Assembly: GCA_934693165.1 (NCBI GenBank)
Contig: CAKUUX010000004.1
Location: 62,001-126,000, forward strand
DNA length: 64,000 nucleotides
Reading direction: 5' to 3'
From: an uncultured Candidatus Melainabacteria bacterium
GTDB taxonomy: Bacteria; Cyanobacteriota; Vampirovibrionia; Gastranaerophilales; Gastranaerophilaceae
The notes below the pieces were generated by a model. It ran no database searches, was not told the origin of the DNA, and worked only from the letters and a program-made list of their open reading frames with translations. Position 1 is the first letter of the stretch. Each line of letters opens with the position of its first letter. The translations under genes were made by a program, and so were the position numbers. Shown in pieces: positions 1-8,616 of this stretch.

Positions 1-71
1 CCAAAAATACCAATGTGTAAACGTAGAGATTTTAAACTTTTCATAAAAATACCGTACCTAAAATTTTGCAT

Positions 72-92
72 AAAAAAAACCACCGAAGTGGT
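72..92 (-). terminator. Terminator after tRNA-Ile
   Basis: Reading the minus strand, ACCAC-TTCG-GTGGT forms a stem with a UUCG-type loop followed by a run of T. It lies just downstream of the tRNA-Ile 3' end, as expected of an intrinsic terminator. Confidence 0.8.
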
Positions 93-102
93 CTAATTTA
101 AA

Positions 103-179
103 TGGTGGGCCATCCTGGACTCGAACCAGGGACCTCACCCTTATCAGGGGTGCGCTCTAGCCACCTGAGCTAATAGCCC
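103..179 (-). tRNA. tRNA-Ile (GAT)
   Basis: A full cloverleaf is visible on the minus strand. The acceptor GGGCTAT pairs with ATGGCCC, the anticodon loop is CTGATAA (GAT), the T-arm contains GGTTCGAGTCC, and CCA is encoded at 105-103. The length is 77 nt. GAT decodes isoleucine. The gene stands alone rather than in an rRNA spacer in this window, and two degenerate copies of its 5' half lie immediately upstream of it (291-384 and 487-580). Confidence 0.95.
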
Positions 180-290
180 TCACCGTAACCTCGTTATAAA
201 AGCGATTTCTCACCAAGTCAACTGGGTTACTCTTATAAATTATCATGAAAATTTTTTTAAATCAAGTATTTTATTTTGAAATTTAAAAAA

Positions 291-486
291 GTGAGGGCTG
301 ACCCTTATCAGGCCTCTCGAAAAACGATACTCAATCGTTTTTCTCGGCAGAGTGCTCGTATCCACCTGTACTATTTGCCCTCACCTTAACCTTGTTATGA
401 AAACATTTTTCTTCATGTCAATGAATTACTTTTATAAATTATGAAAATTTTTTTAAATCAAGTATTTTATTTTGAAATTTAAAAAA
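291..486 (-). repeat. Tandem repeat unit with tRNA-Ile-like relic (copy 1)
   Basis: The first of two nearly identical units, repeated with a 196-bp period. On the minus strand, 384-291 begins GGTGAGGGC like the true tRNA-Ile. It keeps a D-arm-like GGTGG and the CCTGATAAGGGT anticodon region, then ends GCCCTCAC, which pairs with GTGAGGGC at its start. The T-arm and CCA end are missing. A 25-bp palindrome (319-343) sits between the D-arm and anticodon parts. An AT-rich spacer (385-486) that also follows the real tRNA completes the unit. Confidence 0.8.
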
Positions 487-672
487 GTGAGGGCTGACCC
501 TTATCAGGCCTCTCGAAAAACGATACTCAATCGTTTTTCTCGGCAGAGTGCTCGTATCCACCTGTACTATTTGCCCTCACCTTAACCTTGTTATGAAAAC
601 ATTTTTTCTTCATGTCAATGAATTACTTTTATAAATTATGAAAATTTTTTTAAATCAAGTGTTTTATTCTTT
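487..672 (-). repeat. Tandem repeat unit with tRNA-Ile-like relic (copy 2)
   Basis: Second copy of the unit at 291-486. The tRNA-like part 487-580 appears identical to 291-384, including the palindrome (515-539). The spacer differs only by an extra T in a T-run and a change near its end. Such close identity means a recent tandem duplication or homogenisation. Six T residues follow GCCCTCAC on the minus strand, so the element could also act as a terminator. Confidence 0.8.
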
Positions 673-829
673 AATAAAAATTTATTTAATAAAATTTTCA
701 GAATTTTCATTTTCTTGTGCCGACAAGAAAACGAAACAAAAGACGAGCAGGACACGTAACATAATAACAGCGACGTTTCAAATCTTTGATTTGACAGGAG
801 CAAAACTGTGTTAGCCGATGTGAAGTTGC
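661..829. other. Intergenic, no gene seen
   Basis: No plausible ORF. Small inverted repeats are present: CTTGT-GCCG-ACAAG near 715-728 and TCAAATC-TTT-GATTTGA near 778-794, downstream of the minus-strand ABC-F gene. No T-rich tail makes either a convincing terminator. Confidence 0.4.
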
Positions 830-2467
830 TTATTTTTTACCAGTTTTTACTGGCATATTATAAAGTTGTTCTCTTTTCTTTTGAACATCTGGATTTGCCA
901 AGTAATCCTCATATTTCATTTGGTAATTCAAATATCCATTTGGAGTGATTTCAATTATTCTATCTGCAACAGTATTGATAAATTGATAGTCTTGAGATGT
1001 AAATAATACTGTTCCTGTATAATCAATCAATGCATTATTTAAAGAAGTAATAGCCTCTAAATCCAAGTGGTTTGTAGGTTCATCAAATAGCAATACGTTT
1101 GATTCTTCAATCATTGTTTTTGCAAACATACAACGAACTTTTTCACCCCCTGATAAAACAGTAACTGATTTTTCAGCATCTTCACCAGAAAACAACATTC
1201 TGCCTAAATATCCTCTCAAAAAGCTGATATGTTGTTCTTGAGAATATTGACCTAGCCATTGAATTAAGTTTTTATCTTCTGTAAAAAATTCGCTATTATC
1301 TTTTGGGCAATACGAATGTGTTGCTGTAACGCCCCAGTTTACTTGTCCTTCATCTGGCTCCATTTTGCCTTCTAAAATTTCAAACAAAGCTGTTACTGCA
1401 AGTTGATTTTTAGAAATAAAAGCAATCTTTTCACCTTGTGTAACATCAAAAGACAAAGCCTTGATTAAAAGCTCATCATTGATAGATTTTTTCAAACCAC
1501 TAACTGACAAAACATCTTTACCAGGCATTTTTGAGTATTTGAAATAAATACTTGGATATTTTCTTGTCGAAGGTTTAATATCTTCAAGAGTAAGTTTTTC
1601 TAACATATTTTTTCTTGAAGTAGCTTGTTTTGCTTTTGAAGCATTTGCACTAAATCTTGCGATGAATTTTTTAAATTCTTCAGCTTTTTCCTCAATTTTT
1701 TTATTTCGTTCTTCTTTTTGTTTTCTAATCAAAGCACTTGCTTGCGTCCAGAAAGAATAGTTACCTGTATAAAGTTGAATATTTCTAAAATCAATATCTG
1801 CAATATATGTGCAAATTCTATCTAAAAATTTTCTATCGTGCGATACAACAATAACAGTGTTTGGAAAATCAATTAAAAAATCTTCCAACCAAGTAATAGT
1901 AGCTAAATCCAAATGGTTTGTAGGTTCGTCTAAAAGCAAGATATCTGGAGTTCCAAACAAGGCTTGCGCTAACAATACACGAACTTTTTCACTACCTGAT
2001 AAATCCTTCATTAATGAATAATGCAATTCTTGAGGGATACCCAAATCATTCAACAGCGAAGATGCATCTGATTCAGCTTGCCATCCATCCATTTCTGCAA
2101 ATTCTGTTTCAAGTTCTGCAACTCTTAATCCATCTTCGTCATTAAAATCAGGTTTTGAATAAAGAGCATCTTTTTCTTTCATAACATCATAAAGATGTTT
2201 ATGCCCCATTATAACAGTGTCAATCGCTGTAAACTCGTCAAATTCAAAATGGTTTTGTTTTAAAACAGCAATTCTTTGACCTTTTTTGATATGAACTTCC
2301 CCACTTGTAGGTTCAAGTTCTCCCGATAAAACCTTTAAAAAAGTAGATTTACCAGCGCCATTAGCACCGATAAGCCCATAACAATTGCCTTCTGCAAATT
2401 TTATATTAACATTTTCAAATAATGCTTCTGTACCAAAACGTACCGTTAAATTTTCTGTTGTAATCAT
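830..2467 (-). CDS. ABC-F family ATPase (YbiT/YkpA-like)
   Basis: A duplicated ATPase without membrane segments. ABC-F proteins act on ribosomes (translation factors or antibiotic resistance) rather than in transport. Domain 1 has Walker A GANGAGKS (34-41), a signature LSGSE (156-160) and Walker B ILLLDE (176-181). A charged linker of about 80 residues (about 245-315) follows. Domain 2 keeps LSGGE (438-442) and VLLFDE (458-463), but its P-loop region (about 349-358, ISKNQLAV) lacks the GxxGxGKS core. Both domains carry DEPTNHLDL. The 545-aa length is normal. No clear Shine-Dalgarno precedes the ATG. The subgroup is a guess from overall look. Confidence 0.9.
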   Translation of the reverse strand: MITTENLTVRFGTEALFENVNIKFAEGNCYGLIGANGAGKSTFLKVLSGELEPTSGEVHIKKGQRIAVLKQNHFEFDEFTAIDTVIMGHKHLYDVMKEKDALYSKPDFNDEDGLRVAELETEFAEMDGWQAESDASSLLNDLGIPQELHYSLMKDLSGSEKVRVLLAQALFGTPDILLLDEPTNHLDLATITWLEDFLIDFPNTVIVVSHDRKFLDRICTYIADIDFRNIQLYTGNYSFWTQASALIRKQKEERNKKIEEKAEEFKKFIARFSANASKAKQATSRKNMLEKLTLEDIKPSTRKYPSIYFKYSKMPGKDVLSVSGLKKSINDELLIKALSFDVTQGEKIAFISKNQLAVTALFEILEGKMEPDEGQVNWGVTATHSYCPKDNSEFFTEDKNLIQWLGQYSQEQHISFLRGYLGRMLFSGEDAEKSVTVLSGGEKVRCMFAKTMIEESNVLLFDEPTNHLDLEAITSLNNALIDYTGTVLFTSQDYQFINTVADRIIEITPNGYLNYQMKYEDYLANPDVQKKREQLYNMPVKTGKK

Positions 2468-2549
2468 AGTATAAAGATTTTAACATAAAAATTTTTAAAA
2501 AACTTGTAAATAATTTTGTTTCAGTCATGATAAAGAAAAAGGAGAAAAT

Positions 2550-3440
2550 ATGTCAAAGAATTTAAAAATAGATAGAGAAAAATGTATTCACTGTGGCAAA
2601 TGTGCAGGTGATTGCATTGCAAAATGTCTTGTAATGGATAAAGAAGAAAATATTCCTTGTTGGTCAGAACACGGAGAAGAACGTTGTATAAAGTGCCAAC
2701 ATTGTTTTGCAGTTTGCCCAACAGGAGCTTTATCAATTCATAATAAAAATTCAGAAAACTCAGAAATGGTACATTATGAGTACAATTCAGATGAAATTTT
2801 ACGTCTTATTAAATCAAGAAGAAGTTATAGAAAATATAAAGCCGAAAATCTTGATAAAGAAACAATGCAAAAATTAAAAGATATGCTTAAATGGGTTCCT
2901 ACAGGTGTAAACAATCATAGATTACACTTCTCATTTATTGATGATGCGAGAGTTATGTACGATTTTAGAGATTACGTAAATAACAAACTAGTCAGATTTA
3001 TAGAAAAAGCACCAAAAATTTTTGATGGTGCAAAAAAGAAATTTTCAAGATATACAAAAGCTATTCTAAGAGGAGAAGATGTTCTTTTCAGAAACGCTCC
3101 TCACATGTTAGTTGTATCAACACCACTTGATGCACCTTGCAAAGACGTTGATCCAATAATTGCATTGAGCTATTTTGAACTTTATGCTCAAAGCTTGGGT
3201 GTTGCAACTCTTTGGTGTGGATTAGCTACAAGCTGTTTTAAAATGTTCCCTGAAATGTGTGAACTTTTAGAAATTCCAGAAAATTATAAACTAGGTTATG
3301 TAATGTTGTTCGGCCCACGAGATGTAGATTATGCTCGCACAACTCAACCAGATGATATGACTATGGTTACTGTAAAACCAAAACCAAAAGATTTTTCAAT
3401 TATGCAAAGATTGAAAAGATTTATTTGGAATCATTCATAA
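2550..3440 (+). CDS. Ferredoxin-nitroreductase fusion protein
   Basis: The N-terminus has two 4Fe-4S cluster motifs: C12, C15, C18, C22 and C46, C49, C52, C56. The rest is a nitroreductase-type flavin domain that starts at the typical SRRSYRKYK and probably binds FMN. Such fusions are common in anaerobes and pass electrons from the clusters to the flavin; the substrate cannot be told from sequence. The start is supported by AAAGGAG about 7 nt upstream. It stands alone and converges on the sugar cassette across the hairpin at 3467-3494. Confidence 0.9.
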   Translation: MSKNLKIDREKCIHCGKCAGDCIAKCLVMDKEENIPCWSEHGEERCIKCQHCFAVCPTGALSIHNKNSENSEMVHYEYNSDEILRLIKSRRSYRKYKAENLDKETMQKLKDMLKWVPTGVNNHRLHFSFIDDARVMYDFRDYVNNKLVRFIEKAPKIFDGAKKKFSRYTKAILRGEDVLFRNAPHMLVVSTPLDAPCKDVDPIIALSYFELYAQSLGVATLWCGLATSCFKMFPEMCELLEIPENYKLGYVMLFGPRDVDYARTTQPDDMTMVTVKPKPKDFSIMQRLKRFIWNHS

Positions 3441-3466
3441 TAAATTCAAAAAATATTAAAACGAAG

Positions 3467-3494
3467 GCGAGGGAAGATAAATCTTCCCTCGCCA
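3467..3494. terminator. Hairpin between convergent genes
   Basis: A perfect inverted repeat, GGCGAGGGAAGAT and its complement around AA, lies between the stop codons of two converging genes. The T-tract is poor on both sides, so termination is likely but not textbook. Confidence 0.65.
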
Positions 3495-3502
3495 CTTAAT
3501 TT

Positions 3503-4057
3503 CTATAAATATTTTATAATTTCTTTTGCTTCGTCTAAATCTTTATTCCACCAATTTGAAGCTAAAATTCTATTTCTTTTTTCTTCTTCAAAACGGTATT
3601 TAATTATTTTTGCAGGAGTACCAGCGACAACTGCAAAATCAGGGACATCTTTATTAACAAATGAGTTTGCCCCGATAACAGCACCATTACCTACTTTTAC
3701 GCCCCTTTTTATTACGCTGTTTACACCAATCCAAACATCATTTCCAATTTCACAATCTAATTTTGAAATTTCCTTATACCATTCTTTTTTATTTTCAACA
3801 AAAGCATCACTTGTTGAAATTGTTGTCATATCGTGCTCATTTGGACCTATAGAAACATAATTACCTATAGAACAATAATTACCTACTTTTGATCTGACAA
3901 TGTTTGCGTTATGACCAATAAATGTATAATTTCCAATTTCGCAATCATCATTAATATATGCAGGTTGAAGTATTGTTGTAGCCTTACCAACTTTATATGT
4001 TTGTTTTTTCTTTCCTCTGATTTTATCAATAAATTTTTGCACAAATTTTATCTTCAT
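3503..4057 (-). CDS. Left-handed beta-helix (hexapeptide) acetyltransferase
   Basis: At 184 aa with many hexapeptide repeats (NYTFIG, NYCSIG, NDVWIG, NGAVIG, ending VVAGTPAKI), it resembles the CatB/WbbJ acyltransferase group. These trimers O- or N-acetylate sugars using acetyl-CoA. The start is 4 nt after the stop of the upstream epimerase gene, so translation is probably coupled. With the GT2 and epimerase genes it forms a three-gene minus-strand cassette, probably for a surface polysaccharide. The exact substrate is unknown. Confidence 0.85.
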   Translation of the reverse strand: MKIKFVQKFIDKIRGKKKQTYKVGKATTILQPAYINDDCEIGNYTFIGHNANIVRSKVGNYCSIGNYVSIGPNEHDMTTISTSDAFVENKKEWYKEISKLDCEIGNDVWIGVNSVIKRGVKVGNGAVIGANSFVNKDVPDFAVVAGTPAKIIKYRFEEEKRNRILASNWWNKDLDEAKEIIKYL

Positions 4058-4061
4058 TTTA

Positions 4062-4937
4062 TTAATCCATTTTTTTTAATTTATCTACATTTAAAACATT
4101 TGTTTTTGGAAAATATTCTGAAAATTCTACGTTTTTAACTACATAATCAATTTTTCTTCCAAAATCTCTTTCCCATTTATTCAATAAGTCCTGTATAGTT
4201 GTAGTATTTCCACTACCAACATTAAATATTTCGAACCCATTTTTATATTCGATAGCTTTTGCAAAATGTTTGCAAACTTCGTCAATATGTATGTAATCTC
4301 TTGCCGTATCAAGGGGAACCCAAATTTCTAAAGGTTCGTTATTTTTTATCTTTTCTAGTGAAATATCTATAAACCCTTGTTTTCTATTTTTATTCAAATG
4401 CAATCCGTAAACATTTGATATTCTTAAAATATTACAAGTAATGTTTTTATTTATTTTAGTAAGTAATCTAAAATAGTTTTCAAACATTATTTTTTGAATG
4501 CCATAAGGTGATTCGCCATAAACCAACTCTGTTTCTTTGTGTGGTAAATCAGAATCGTTATAAACAGTTCCTCCACTAGATGGGAACAAAATATGTAATG
4601 GCATTTTGAAGTTTTTCAAATAGTCCATTATTGCAAAAGTAGATTCTGCACCAAAATTATAAGCTCCTTGCCAATCCCCACTGTATTTTTCAGGATTTAC
4701 GCTAGACGCCAAATGAATCAAACAATCAACATCTCTAAAAGCCTCTTCTAAAGTTTCCTTTTTCGAAATATCTCCAATGACAAATTTTAACCTGTCATTT
4801 TCTTTTAAACTTTGAGGAATTTCGTTTTCTGTAAAATAGCTAAAAGTTAAATTATAATCGGTACCATTAATCAAAAATTCTGCTAAATGTTGACCAATTG
4901 CACCACCTGCACCTGTTAATAAAACATTCTTTATCAT
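4062..4937 (-). CDS. NAD(P)-dependent sugar epimerase/dehydratase
   Basis: An extended short-chain dehydrogenase of 291 aa. The Rossmann motif GAGGAIG is at residues 9-15 and the catalytic Y145-x3-K149 occurs in SPYGIQK, with S121 upstream. RDYIHIDEV and the NVGSG motif are typical of nucleotide-sugar epimerases of the GalE/RmlD type. It probably makes the activated sugar used by the adjacent glycosyltransferase. It sits 1 nt from the GT2 stop and 4 nt from the acetyltransferase start. Confidence 0.9.
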   Translation of the reverse strand: MIKNVLLTGAGGAIGQHLAEFLINGTDYNLTFSYFTENEIPQSLKENDRLKFVIGDISKKETLEEAFRDVDCLIHLASSVNPEKYSGDWQGAYNFGAESTFAIMDYLKNFKMPLHILFPSSGGTVYNDSDLPHKETELVYGESPYGIQKIMFENYFRLLTKINKNITCNILRISNVYGLHLNKNRKQGFIDISLEKIKNNEPLEIWVPLDTARDYIHIDEVCKHFAKAIEYKNGFEIFNVGSGNTTTIQDLLNKWERDFGRKIDYVVKNVEFSEYFPKTNVLNVDKLKKMD

Positions 4938-4938
4938 A

Positions 4939-5796
4939 TTATTTCACCAATTCCTTTTCTGAAATAGGAAAAGAAATTCCTAAAATTGATAAAATCTTAT
5001 ATTTTTTTGTAAAAGAATATTTATTTTTGATAGAAAACATTTTTTCCTTGAAAGACATATTTATTGGATAATTTTTATTCAAAGATTTTATGATATCTTT
5101 TTGAATTTTTTCATTTTTTGTTATGTGATTTAAAAGTGATTTTTTTATTTCACATTCAATTTTATGTTGCAAATTTACACGTGTAACAGTCATATTACCA
5201 CCGTGAATTCTATAATCTAGCAACACTTCTTGTATGTTTGCAAAGCTTAAAATTCTTACAGCTCTTGCCCAAAGGTCATAATCTTCTGAAGTTTTTAATT
5301 CAGAATTGTATTTTAAATCATATTTTAAAAAATCAGATTTTCTAAACATAACGGTAGGATGATTCATTACACAAGAATTTAAAAAATCCATTAAATCTGG
5401 AAACTCTGGAACTTTTACAATTTCTGTCTTTGGAAAATGTTTTATCCAACTACCAACAATAGAAATTTCAGGATTTTCTTCCAAAAACTTGAATTGTTTT
5501 TCAAGTCTATCAGAATGTGCAATATCATCTTGATCCATACGGGCAATAATATTCGTAGAAGCCAAATCTACACCTTTATTAAGTGTTGCAGCAAGCCCCA
5601 TATTGTCGTGTTTTATATATCTAATTCTCTCATCATTAAAAGAAAAAACAACTTCTTCTGCATTGTTTTTTGAGCCATCATTAACAATTAACAATTCAAA
5701 ATCTGTAAAAGTTTGATTTAAGATAGAAGTTATGGCTTCTCTTAAATGTTCTTCTTCTGGATTGTATAATGGCATTAATACAGAAATTTTTGGCAT
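4939..5796 (-). CDS. Family 2 glycosyltransferase
   Basis: The 285-aa GT-A fold starts ISVLMPLYNPEEEHLREAI, with the VNDGS nucleotide-binding motif and the metal-binding RMDQDD. It resembles the rhamnosyl/galactosyl transferases of O-antigen or capsule clusters. It is the first gene of the cassette and has an AAGGA ribosome site. No membrane segment is seen, so it should act on the cytoplasmic face of the inner membrane. Donor and acceptor are unknown. Confidence 0.92.
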   Translation of the reverse strand: MPKISVLMPLYNPEEEHLREAITSILNQTFTDFELLIVNDGSKNNAEEVVFSFNDERIRYIKHDNMGLAATLNKGVDLASTNIIARMDQDDIAHSDRLEKQFKFLEENPEISIVGSWIKHFPKTEIVKVPEFPDLMDFLNSCVMNHPTVMFRKSDFLKYDLKYNSELKTSEDYDLWARAVRILSFANIQEVLLDYRIHGGNMTVTRVNLQHKIECEIKKSLLNHITKNEKIQKDIIKSLNKNYPINMSFKEKMFSIKNKYSFTKKYKILSILGISFPISEKELVK

Positions 5797-5870
5797 TTTG
5801 TTTCCTTACTTTTTGATAAAGCCATTATATAAAACAAACAAAATCAAATCAACTGGATTATTAATTCAAT

Positions 5871-5910
5871 AAAAAGAGAGGCGAAAGTTTTACTTTCGCC
5901 TCTCTTTTTA
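5871..5910. terminator. Bidirectional terminator
   Basis: A long perfect stem, GAGAGGCGAAAG with its complement, is flanked by A5 and T5. It lies directly after the thymidine kinase stop on the minus strand and can work in both directions. Confidence 0.9.
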
Positions 5911-5918
5911 AATCTTTA

Positions 5919-6545
5919 TTAGAACTTAACTAATTTTAGTCCGATTTTATTTTCCTTTTCTTTTCTTTTTTCAGCTTCTGCATCAGGAAGTTCATAGCAT
6001 TTAAGGCAACGAGCTTCGTATGTTTCATCTCCACCTATCATAATCAATGGTGAATTTTTATCAGCAGGTTTACCATTAATAAGTCTTTGAGTTCTTGTAG
6101 CATGATCTGAACCACATTTCATACATACAGCATGAAGCTTATCTACTTGTGTTGCAATACACATTAATTGAGGCATTGAACCAAACATATCACCTTTAAA
6201 ATCAAGGTCTAATCCAGTACCGATAACTTTTTTACCTTCATTCATTAATTGGCTAATAACAGTTACAATGTTTTCATCAAAGAATTGAAGTTCATCAATA
6301 GCTACGATTTGATCTTCAGGTTTAACAACACTTAAAATCTGAATCGAATGTTTAACCTTAACAGCTTCTAAGAATAAGCCATTACGAGATTCAATATAAT
6401 CACCTTTTGTTCTAGTATCAACATCTGGTGAAATAACTTTAACTTTTTTCTTTGCAATAATACAACGTCTAATACGTCTAAGTAATTCTTCAGTTTTACC
6501 GCAACTCATCGGTCCGGTAATTAATTCAAAACAATATCCTTGCAC
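5919..6545 (-). CDS. tdk: Thymidine kinase
   Basis: Type II thymidine kinase for dTMP salvage (ATP + thymidine). The P-loop is GPMSCGKT (11-18). D84-E85-L-Q-F-F contains the catalytic Glu. Structural zinc ligands are C141, C144, C180 and C183. The lasso-loop region ends GGDETYEARC as in the family. The 208-aa length is usual. The start is GTG, chosen because AAGGGGTG lies about 7 nt upstream and no better ATG precedes the P-loop. Upstream lies an intergenic transcript candidate (6670-6779). Confidence 0.95.
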   Translation of the reverse strand: MQGYCFELITGPMSCGKTEELLRRIRRCIIAKKKVKVISPDVDTRTKGDYIESRNGLFLEAVKVKHSIQILSVVKPEDQIVAIDELQFFDENIVTVISQLMNEGKKVIGTGLDLDFKGDMFGSMPQLMCIATQVDKLHAVCMKCGSDHATRTQRLINGKPADKNSPLIMIGGDETYEARCLKCYELPDAEAEKRKEKENKIGLKLVKF

Positions 6546-6669
6546 GGATAAACACCCCTTCTTTTTCTAAGTCATAGTTCCGAGAGACATGACCTATAAG
6601 TAAGATTATATACCTCATAAAAATCTCATGCAAGAAAGATATTAACTTTATTAAGTAAAGATTTTTTGA

Positions 6670-6779
6670 CAAAATAAAACCGACTATTAATCAAACAGTC
6701 GGCAATTAAACCACGTATTAGAAGAGAGGAATTAGAAATTCTGTGGATTTATCTCCACACTATACATATTCCACGGTTC
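6670..6779 (-). ncRNA. Candidate small RNA or tdk leader
   Basis: Reading the minus strand, a strong promoter (TTGAAA at 6814-6809, 17-bp spacer, TATAAA at 6791-6786) predicts a start near 6779. A hairpin CCGACT/AGTCGG (6702-6680) followed by a T-rich tract ends it, giving about 110 nt with no ORF. Inside, TGTGGA-GATAAA-TCCACA forms a stem-loop, and a C-rich single-stranded CCTCTC could pair with ribosome-binding sites. It is either an independent sRNA or an attenuated leader of tdk. Confidence 0.5.
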
Positions 6780-6785
6780 TAAAGT

Positions 6786-6814
6786 TTTATAACGATTTTT
6801 AGAAAAAATTTCAA
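6786..6814 (-). promoter_or_regulatory. Sigma70-type promoter
   Basis: TTGAAA, a 17-bp spacer and TATAAA on the minus strand. It drives the intergenic transcript at 6670-6779 and possibly tdk. Confidence 0.65.
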
Positions 6815-6855
6815 ATTTCGTTACAAATGTTAATATAAATTATATCTAACAATCT

Positions 6856-6879
6856 AAAAGCCCACCGTAGTGGGCTTTT
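6856..6879. terminator. Hairpin after the 123-aa gene
   Basis: AAAAGCCCAC and GTGGGCTTTT form a perfect 10-bp stem around CGTA, immediately after the stop of the minus-strand gene at 6882. Confidence 0.85.
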
Positions 6880-6881
6880 TT

Positions 6882-7253
6882 CTATAGAAACTTTTTCGTA
6901 TCATTATACATTGCTGTTGCCAAATCCGAAGTATTTGAAAGTTCCGGATAATCTTGTCTAAAATCTTGAATATCAAAATTACCCAAATAAGAACGTAAAC
7001 GAGAAATTATATCATCGTAACCATCGTATTTTTTTATTAAGTTTTCAATATATGTTTTAACATAAGATTCAATTTTATAATCCGACAAAACAGAACTTGA
7101 TGTAGAATCAAATTCATCAGTCTTTTTTGTTTTATCTGTTTTATCATTTTTTTCGACTTTTGTTGCTTTTGCTTCTTTTTCTAGTTGTTTTTCTAGCGCC
7201 TTAATTTCTTTTATTGACATGTCTGATGTATCAATTTTATCAATTTTTGCCAT
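6882..7253 (-). CDS. Unrecognised small charged protein
   Basis: A 123-aa protein I do not recognise. The N-terminal 50 residues are very rich in Lys, Asp and Thr (KNDKTDKTKKTDE) and probably disordered. The C-terminal half looks helical and globular (ESYVKTYIENLIKKYDGYDDIISRL is 25 residues at about 62-86). No signal peptide or membrane segment is seen. An AAAGGAG site precedes the ATG. It is divergent from tyrS, with 127 bp between them. Confidence 0.7.
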   Translation of the reverse strand: MAKIDKIDTSDMSIKEIKALEKQLEKEAKATKVEKNDKTDKTKKTDEFDSTSSSVLSDYKIESYVKTYIENLIKKYDGYDDIISRLRSYLGNFDIQDFRQDYPELSNTSDLATAMYNDTKKFL

Positions 7254-7341
7254 AAGCCATCTCCTTTTTACTCTACATACTATTTATGTTCCACATGTAT
7301 AAAAAGATTTCTCTAAAAAGTAATCATTTGTTACATTTTTT

Positions 7342-7350
7342 TGATATAAT
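7342..7350 (+). promoter_or_regulatory. Extended -10 promoter of tyrS
   Basis: TGATATAAT, an extended -10 box, ends 30 nt before the tyrS ATG, and AAAGGAA lies between. No good -35 hexamer is seen. Confidence 0.55.
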
Positions 7351-7380
7351 TTTAGTGATAAAAAAAAAAGGAATATATAG

Positions 7381-8604
7381 ATGGTAGAAATTAAAAAAGA
7401 ATTTATTGAACAAGCAGAAAAAATTGGTAGAAGTTGTGAAATTTTACCAGGTGGTGTTGAAGAGCTAGCTCAAAAACTTCAATATGCAAAAGAAAATAAT
7501 AAACCATTAAGAATAAAATTAGGTATGGATCCAACAAGACCAGATTTGCACTTGGGACATACGGTTGTAATGAGAAAACTTAAAGAATTTCAAAAACTTG
7601 GACACAAAATTGTTTTAATCATTGGTGGTGCAACAGCAATGATTGGGGACCCGTCAGGAAAATCTGAAACACGTCCAGCATTAACAAAAGAACAAGTAGA
7701 AATTAACGCTAAAACATATTTTGACCAAATTTCAAAAGTTCTTGACGTATCAGATATAGAAGTTGTAAACAATGCTGATTGGTTACACAAAATGAATTTT
7801 ACAGAACTTTTACAACTTGCAAGCAAAGTTACAGTTGCACAAATGATGACAAGAGATGATTTTGCAAAAAGATATTCAGAAGGTAGACCAATTTCTATCC
7901 ACGAATTTTTCTATCCACTAATGCAAGCTTATGATTCTGTAGAAATTGATGCAGATATTGAATTTGGTGGCACAGACCAAAGGTTTAACACTCTTCTAGG
8001 TCGTGACATTCAAACTGCTTATGGCAAAAAATATCCTCAAATGGTAATGCTTCTACCTTTAATTGAAGGTACTGATGGTGTAGTTAAAATGAGCAAATCA
8101 TATCCAGAACACTGCATTTCATTGACTGATAGCGCAAATGATATGTTCGGTAAAATTATGAGCATTCCTGATAATTTAATTGTCAAATACTACGAACTTT
8201 TAACAGATGTTGAAAACTCAGAAGTTAAAAGAGTATATGACGCATTAGCAAACGGAACAGAAAATCCTCGTAATTTAAAGCTTGAATTAGCACACGTAAT
8301 TACAGAACAATATCACGGAAAAGAAATGGCTGACAAAGCTCAAGAAGCTTTCATTAATGTTGTTTCAAACAAAGGTTTGCCTGAAGATATTCCAGAACAT
8401 AAATTAACAGAAGCTAAAAATATTTTAGACCTATTACTTGAATTAAACTTTGTACAAAGCAAAGGCGAAGCAAAAAGATTAATTCAAGGTGGTGGTGTAA
8501 AAATTAATGGCGAAAAAATTTCTGATATGACACTAATAGTTGAAGGTTCTGATGACACAATTCTTCAAGCAGGAAAAAGAAAATTTGCTAAACTAGTAAA
8601 ATAG
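7381..8604 (+). CDS. tyrS: Tyrosyl-tRNA synthetase
   Basis: Class I aminoacyl-tRNA synthetase that charges tRNA-Tyr; the cognate tRNA lies at 27123-27208. The HIGH motif is HLGH (57-60) and the KMSKS motif is exact (236-240). The C-terminus holds an S4 RNA-binding domain (about 340-405, with RLIQGGGVKINGEKI). The 407 aa are normal for the TyrZ-like type. An AAAGGAATA ribosome site precedes the ATG. It is the first gene of a co-directional run with cysK, cysE and a dehydrogenase. Confidence 0.97.
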   Translation: MVEIKKEFIEQAEKIGRSCEILPGGVEELAQKLQYAKENNKPLRIKLGMDPTRPDLHLGHTVVMRKLKEFQKLGHKIVLIIGGATAMIGDPSGKSETRPALTKEQVEINAKTYFDQISKVLDVSDIEVVNNADWLHKMNFTELLQLASKVTVAQMMTRDDFAKRYSEGRPISIHEFFYPLMQAYDSVEIDADIEFGGTDQRFNTLLGRDIQTAYGKKYPQMVMLLPLIEGTDGVVKMSKSYPEHCISLTDSANDMFGKIMSIPDNLIVKYYELLTDVENSEVKRVYDALANGTENPRNLKLELAHVITEQYHGKEMADKAQEAFINVVSNKGLPEDIPEHKLTEAKNILDLLLELNFVQSKGEAKRLIQGGGVKINGEKISDMTLIVEGSDDTILQAGKRKFAKLVK

Positions 8605-8616
8605 GAAAGATTAAAT

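Noticed and set aside
291..580. CRISPR array, because of direct repeats with a palindrome.
   Set aside because: Only two units of 196 bp, with spacers that are also nearly identical, and no cas genes.
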